Below, in pieces: positions 7,101-9,025 of a stretch of DNA of 9,025 nt; position 1 is the first letter of the stretch; every line of letters begins with the position of its first letter. The DNA is from Alphaproteobacteria bacterium. GTDB lineage: Bacteria > Pseudomonadota > Alphaproteobacteria > Micavibrionales > UBA1664. The position numbers were made by a program, and so were the translations under genes. The stretch is taken from assembly GCA_030427215.1 (NCBI GenBank), contig JAUHXB010000038.1, positions 1 through 9,025 of the forward strand, given 5' to 3'. Under the pieces are notes generated by a model. The model was not told where the DNA came from. It did not search any database and saw only the letters and a program-made list of their open reading frames with translations.

Positions 7101-7823
7101 ATGAGGCTTTATCTTTCATCTTATCGACTTGGAAATCATACAGATCAATTAATGCGCCTTGTTGGTAGTGGTCGTAACCTTGCATTAATTGAAAATTCCA
7201 TTGATGATATTCCAATGCCTGATCGTGAAGCACGCCGAACAAACACGTATGATATTAAAGCGAACCTTGAGGAACTTGGATTTAATGTTACAAATTTAGA
7301 TTTAAGACAGTATTTTGGCAAACCACGACAGCTTGAAGAAGATATTCAAGCACAAGATGTGGTGATGTGCACAGGAGGAAATGTTTTCCTGCTTCGTCGT
7401 GCAATGAAACAAAGTGGTTTTGATAAAATTTTAAAAGACAGCTTGGAAAATGATTTGTTCGTTTATAGTGGTTGGAGCGCAGGAATGTGTGTTTTGGCAC
7501 CCTCACTAAAAGGCTTAGAATTATGTGACCCACCCAATACTCTAGCCGAAGGCTATGATTCTGAAATAATTTGGGATGGCTTGAATATAATTGATAAGGC
7601 TTTGGTTCCACATTATCATTCAGATCACCACGAGGCCAGCCTCGTTGAAAAAATAGCCAAATATTATGAGGTCCGAGATATTAGACATACAACCATGCGT
7701 GATGGGGATGTAATAATTGTAGAAGATGACAAAACATCTTTTCTTAGTCTTGAGGAAGGCAAGCCAAGTCGTTTCAATTTAGATAAGAAAACTATTCAAA
7801 GAATGATCAATCAAACACCATAA
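7101..7823 (+). CDS. Peptidase E-like serine hydrolase (family S51, class I glutamine amidotransferase-like fold)
   Basis: A 240-residue cytoplasmic protein. Family motifs are in order: MCTGGNVFLLRRAM (89-102), the oxyanion region before the nucleophile; FVYSGWSAGMCVLAP (120-134) with the nucleophilic Ser126 in G-W-S-A-G; and ALVPHYHSDHHEAS (167-180), where His171 fits the catalytic histidine. Asp143 is the likeliest third member by spacing from PepE of Salmonella, two residues further along. Peptidase E cleaves Asp-X dipeptides; other S51 members include cyanophycinase, and the specificity here is unproven. It has a good ribosome binding site and follows yejE by 4 bases, suggesting co-transcription with a peptide importer. 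Its GC is 271/723 (37.5%, hand count) against about 48-50% in sampled yejE, and its leucine codons lean to CTT where yejB and yejE favour TTG and TTA. This suggests recent acquisition or replacement of another gene. Confidence 0.85.
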   Translation: MRLYLSSYRLGNHTDQLMRLVGSGRNLALIENSIDDIPMPDREARRTNTYDIKANLEELGFNVTNLDLRQYFGKPRQLEEDIQAQDVVMCTGGNVFLLRRAMKQSGFDKILKDSLENDLFVYSGWSAGMCVLAPSLKGLELCDPPNTLAEGYDSEIIWDGLNIIDKALVPHYHSDHHEASLVEKIAKYYEVRDIRHTTMRDGDVIIVEDDKTSFLSLEEGKPSRFNLDKKTIQRMINQTP

Positions 7824-7860
7824 TAGCGTTGATGTTGTGCATGCCTTCCGTGGTTTAGTT

Positions 7861-7937
7861 TTGAACCGCAAAGGACGCAGAGTTTCGCAGTGTAAGATAA
7901 AAAACCTTGCGTGACTTTGCGTAACATTGCGGTTGAA
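7861..7937 (+). repeat. Imperfect inverted repeat made of iterated CGCA units (dispersed intergenic repeat)
   Basis: The left arm reads AACCGCAAAGGACGCAGAG then TTTCGCAGTG; the right arm is its imperfect reverse complement, CTTGCGTGACTTTGCGTAAC then ATTGCGGTT. Each arm carries three CGCA (or TGCG) words spaced about 9-10 bases apart, and the AT-rich loop lies near 7891-7905. The transcript would fold into a long interrupted hairpin. Similar accgcaaag/cgcaaag palindromes are known to me as dispersed intergenic repeats in many environmental Gram-negative genomes. The element sits between two convergent genes, where it might also end transcription from both sides, although there is no long T-run after the stem. 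Confidence 0.75.
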
Positions 7938-7949
7938 TAGTAAATCGAA

Positions 7950-7986
7950 TGGATTGTCGCGGTCACGATGCTCTCTCGCAATGATG
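7950..7986 (+). repeat. Second dispersed palindromic repeat (GGATTG...CTCGCAATGA type)
   Basis: The ends TGGATTGTCGCGG and CTCTCGCAATGATG pair as ATTGtCG (7953-7959) with CGCAAT (7977-7982), with one bulged T. The pattern closely resembles the widely dispersed bacterial intergenic repeat whose ends read TGGATTGC and CTCGCAATGACG. It lies 12 bases after the first repeat and 8 bases before the uvrA stop codon. Assignment is from memory of the motif, not a search. Confidence 0.6.
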
Positions 7987-7994
7987 GTTAAGGT

Positions 7995-9025
7995 TTACGC
8001 CGCTTTTTTGGGTTTTGCCTTTAACAATTGCGCGAGATATTCCGCGGTGTAGCTATCTTTCACCTTCGCCACCTCTTCTGGTGTTCCTGTGGCCATCACC
8101 TGACCACCACCTGACCCGCCTTCGGGGCCGATATCGATGATGTAATCGGCGGTTTTGACGACTTCCAAATTATGTTCGATGATGACAACACTATTCCCTT
8201 GATCAACCAACGTATGCAAAACCTCTAATAGTTTTTTCACATCTTCGAAATGCAAGCCCGTTGTTGGTTCATCCAAAATATAGAGCGTCTGACCCGTGGA
8301 TCGTTTTGCCAATTCTTTGGCAAGCTTAACGCGTTGCGCCTCACCACCAGATAAGGTATTTGCCTGTTGCCCGACCTTGATATAACCCAATCCAACTTGT
8401 TTCAATGTTTCCATTTTATCGCGGATATTGGGTACGGCCTGAAAAAATTCTGCGGCGTCTTCGATGGTCATGGCCAACACATCGGCAATCGATTTGCCTT
8501 TAAATTTGACCTCCAACGTTTCGCGGTTATATCGTGCACCGTTGCATTGTTCGCATGTCACAAACACATCAGGCAGGAAGTGCATTTCGATTTTAATCAC
8601 GCCATCCCCTTGGCAGGATTCGCATCGTCCGCCCTTCACATTAAATGAAAAACGCCCTGCGTTATATCCGCGCATTTTGGATTCGGGCAATCCACAATAC
8701 CAATCACGAATATGCGTGAATGCGCCCGTATAGGTTGCGGGATTTGATCGCGGGGTTCGCCCAATTGGGGATTGGTCAATATCGATCACTTTATCAACAT
8801 GATGTAACCCTGTAATGTCTTTATACTGCATGGGCGTGTCCTTGGTGCGCATAATAGCGCGCGCCGCGGCCTTATAAAACGTATCCAATATCAATGTGGA
8901 TTTCCCTGATCCCGATACACCGGTCACACATGTCATGACACCCAATGGAATATCAACCGACACATTTTGCAGGTTGTTTCCATTTGCGCCTTTTAATGAA
9001 ATGGATTGCCCTTTTTTGGGCGTGC
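7995..9025 (-). CDS. uvrA: Excinuclease ABC subunit UvrA, C-terminal part
   Basis: About 343 residues; the gene continues past the right edge, and the frame reads through to the boundary ([20 protein letters not shown]), so the GTG at 8961-8963 is not a start. UvrA is the ATP-dependent damage sensor of nucleotide excision repair and loads UvrB at lesions. Visible in order are the second nucleotide-binding domain's Walker A (GVSGSGKST), the zinc module ([11 protein letters not shown] then [17 protein letters not shown]; four Cys as C-x2-C, 19 residues, C-x2-C), the ABC signature ([15 protein letters not shown]), Walker B ([12 protein letters not shown]) and the H-loop ([11 protein letters not shown]). 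The protein ends in a lysine-rich tail ([10 protein letters not shown]). All expected catalytic residues in this part are intact. It converges on the S51 peptidase gene across the repeat region. Confidence 0.97.
   Translation of the reverse strand, partial: TPKKGQSISLKGANGNNLQNVSVDIPLGVMTCVTGVSGSGKSTLILDTFYKAAARAIMRTKDTPMQYKDITGLHHVDKVIDIDQSPIGRTPRSNPATYTGAFTHIRDWYCGLPESKMRGYNAGRFSFNVKGGRCESCQGDGVIKIEMHFLPDVFVTCEQCNGARYNRETLEVKFKGKSIADVLAMTIEDAAEFFQAVPNIRDKMETLKQVGLGYIKVGQQANTLSGGEAQRVKLAKELAKRSTGQTLYILDEPTTGLHFEDVKKLLEVLHTLVDQGNSVVIIEHNLEVVKTADYIIDIGPEGGSGGGQVMATGTPEEVAKVKDSYTAEYLAQLLKAKPKKAA

Noticed and set aside
7824..7994. CRISPR array
   Set aside because: The CGCA words are too short and too closely spaced for repeat-spacer units, and the two halves are inverted rather than direct.
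8367..8733. Plus-strand ORFs inside uvrA
   Set aside because: Antisense to the zinc module and ATPase motifs of uvrA; no start signals.
8961..8963. GTG as the uvrA start
   Set aside because: The frame continues upstream to the window edge with a UvrA-like sequence ([10 protein letters not shown]), so this is an internal valine codon.

Overview
The window looks like chromosomal DNA of a Gram-negative bacterium, most likely an alphaproteobacterium of modest GC content. The Gram-negative call rests on an outer-membrane assembly lipoprotein (BamB), a lipoprotein carrier (LolA) and a periplasmic L,D-transpeptidase. The alphaproteobacterial call is an inference from the YfgM-like/BamB gene pair, the YejB/YejE-type permeases and a histidine-phosphatase subfamily with a GPDENK motif. 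I cannot place it more finely. No rRNA, tRNA, CRISPR array or insertion sequence was found.

Left part (1-4601): a minus-strand pair, an L,D-transpeptidase followed 5 bases later by the start of an RlmB/TrmH-type RNA methyltransferase that runs off the left edge, faces a plus-strand operon across a short divergent promoter region (1183-1284). The operon runs yfgM-like, bamB (ATGA overlap), lolA (about 18-base gap) and a histidine phosphatase (6-base gap). It is a cell-envelope cluster: chaperone-like anchor, BAM lipoprotein, lipoprotein carrier, with a peptidoglycan or envelope cross-linking enzyme diverging from it.

Middle (4598-7823): a small minus-strand ORF for a 57-residue membrane protein converges on the phosphatase, overlapping its last bases. 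It diverges from a second plus-strand operon: yejB and yejE, two inner-membrane permeases of a peptide/microcin C-type ABC importer, followed 4 bases later by a peptidase E (S51)-like serine hydrolase. Neither the substrate-binding protein (yejA) nor the ATPase (yejF) is beside them. The peptidase gene has clearly lower GC (37.5% by hand count) than yejE (about 48-50% in sampled stretches), suggesting a different history.

Right part (7824-9025): a 171-base convergent intergenic region holds two palindrome-like repeat elements side by side, then the C-terminal third of uvrA on the minus strand, cut by the right edge. The most interesting points are the permease-peptidase gene group, the double repeat, the unannotated small membrane protein, a histidine phosphatase lacking its second catalytic histidine, and two genes whose -10 boxes sit so close to the ATG that leaderless mRNAs are plausible.
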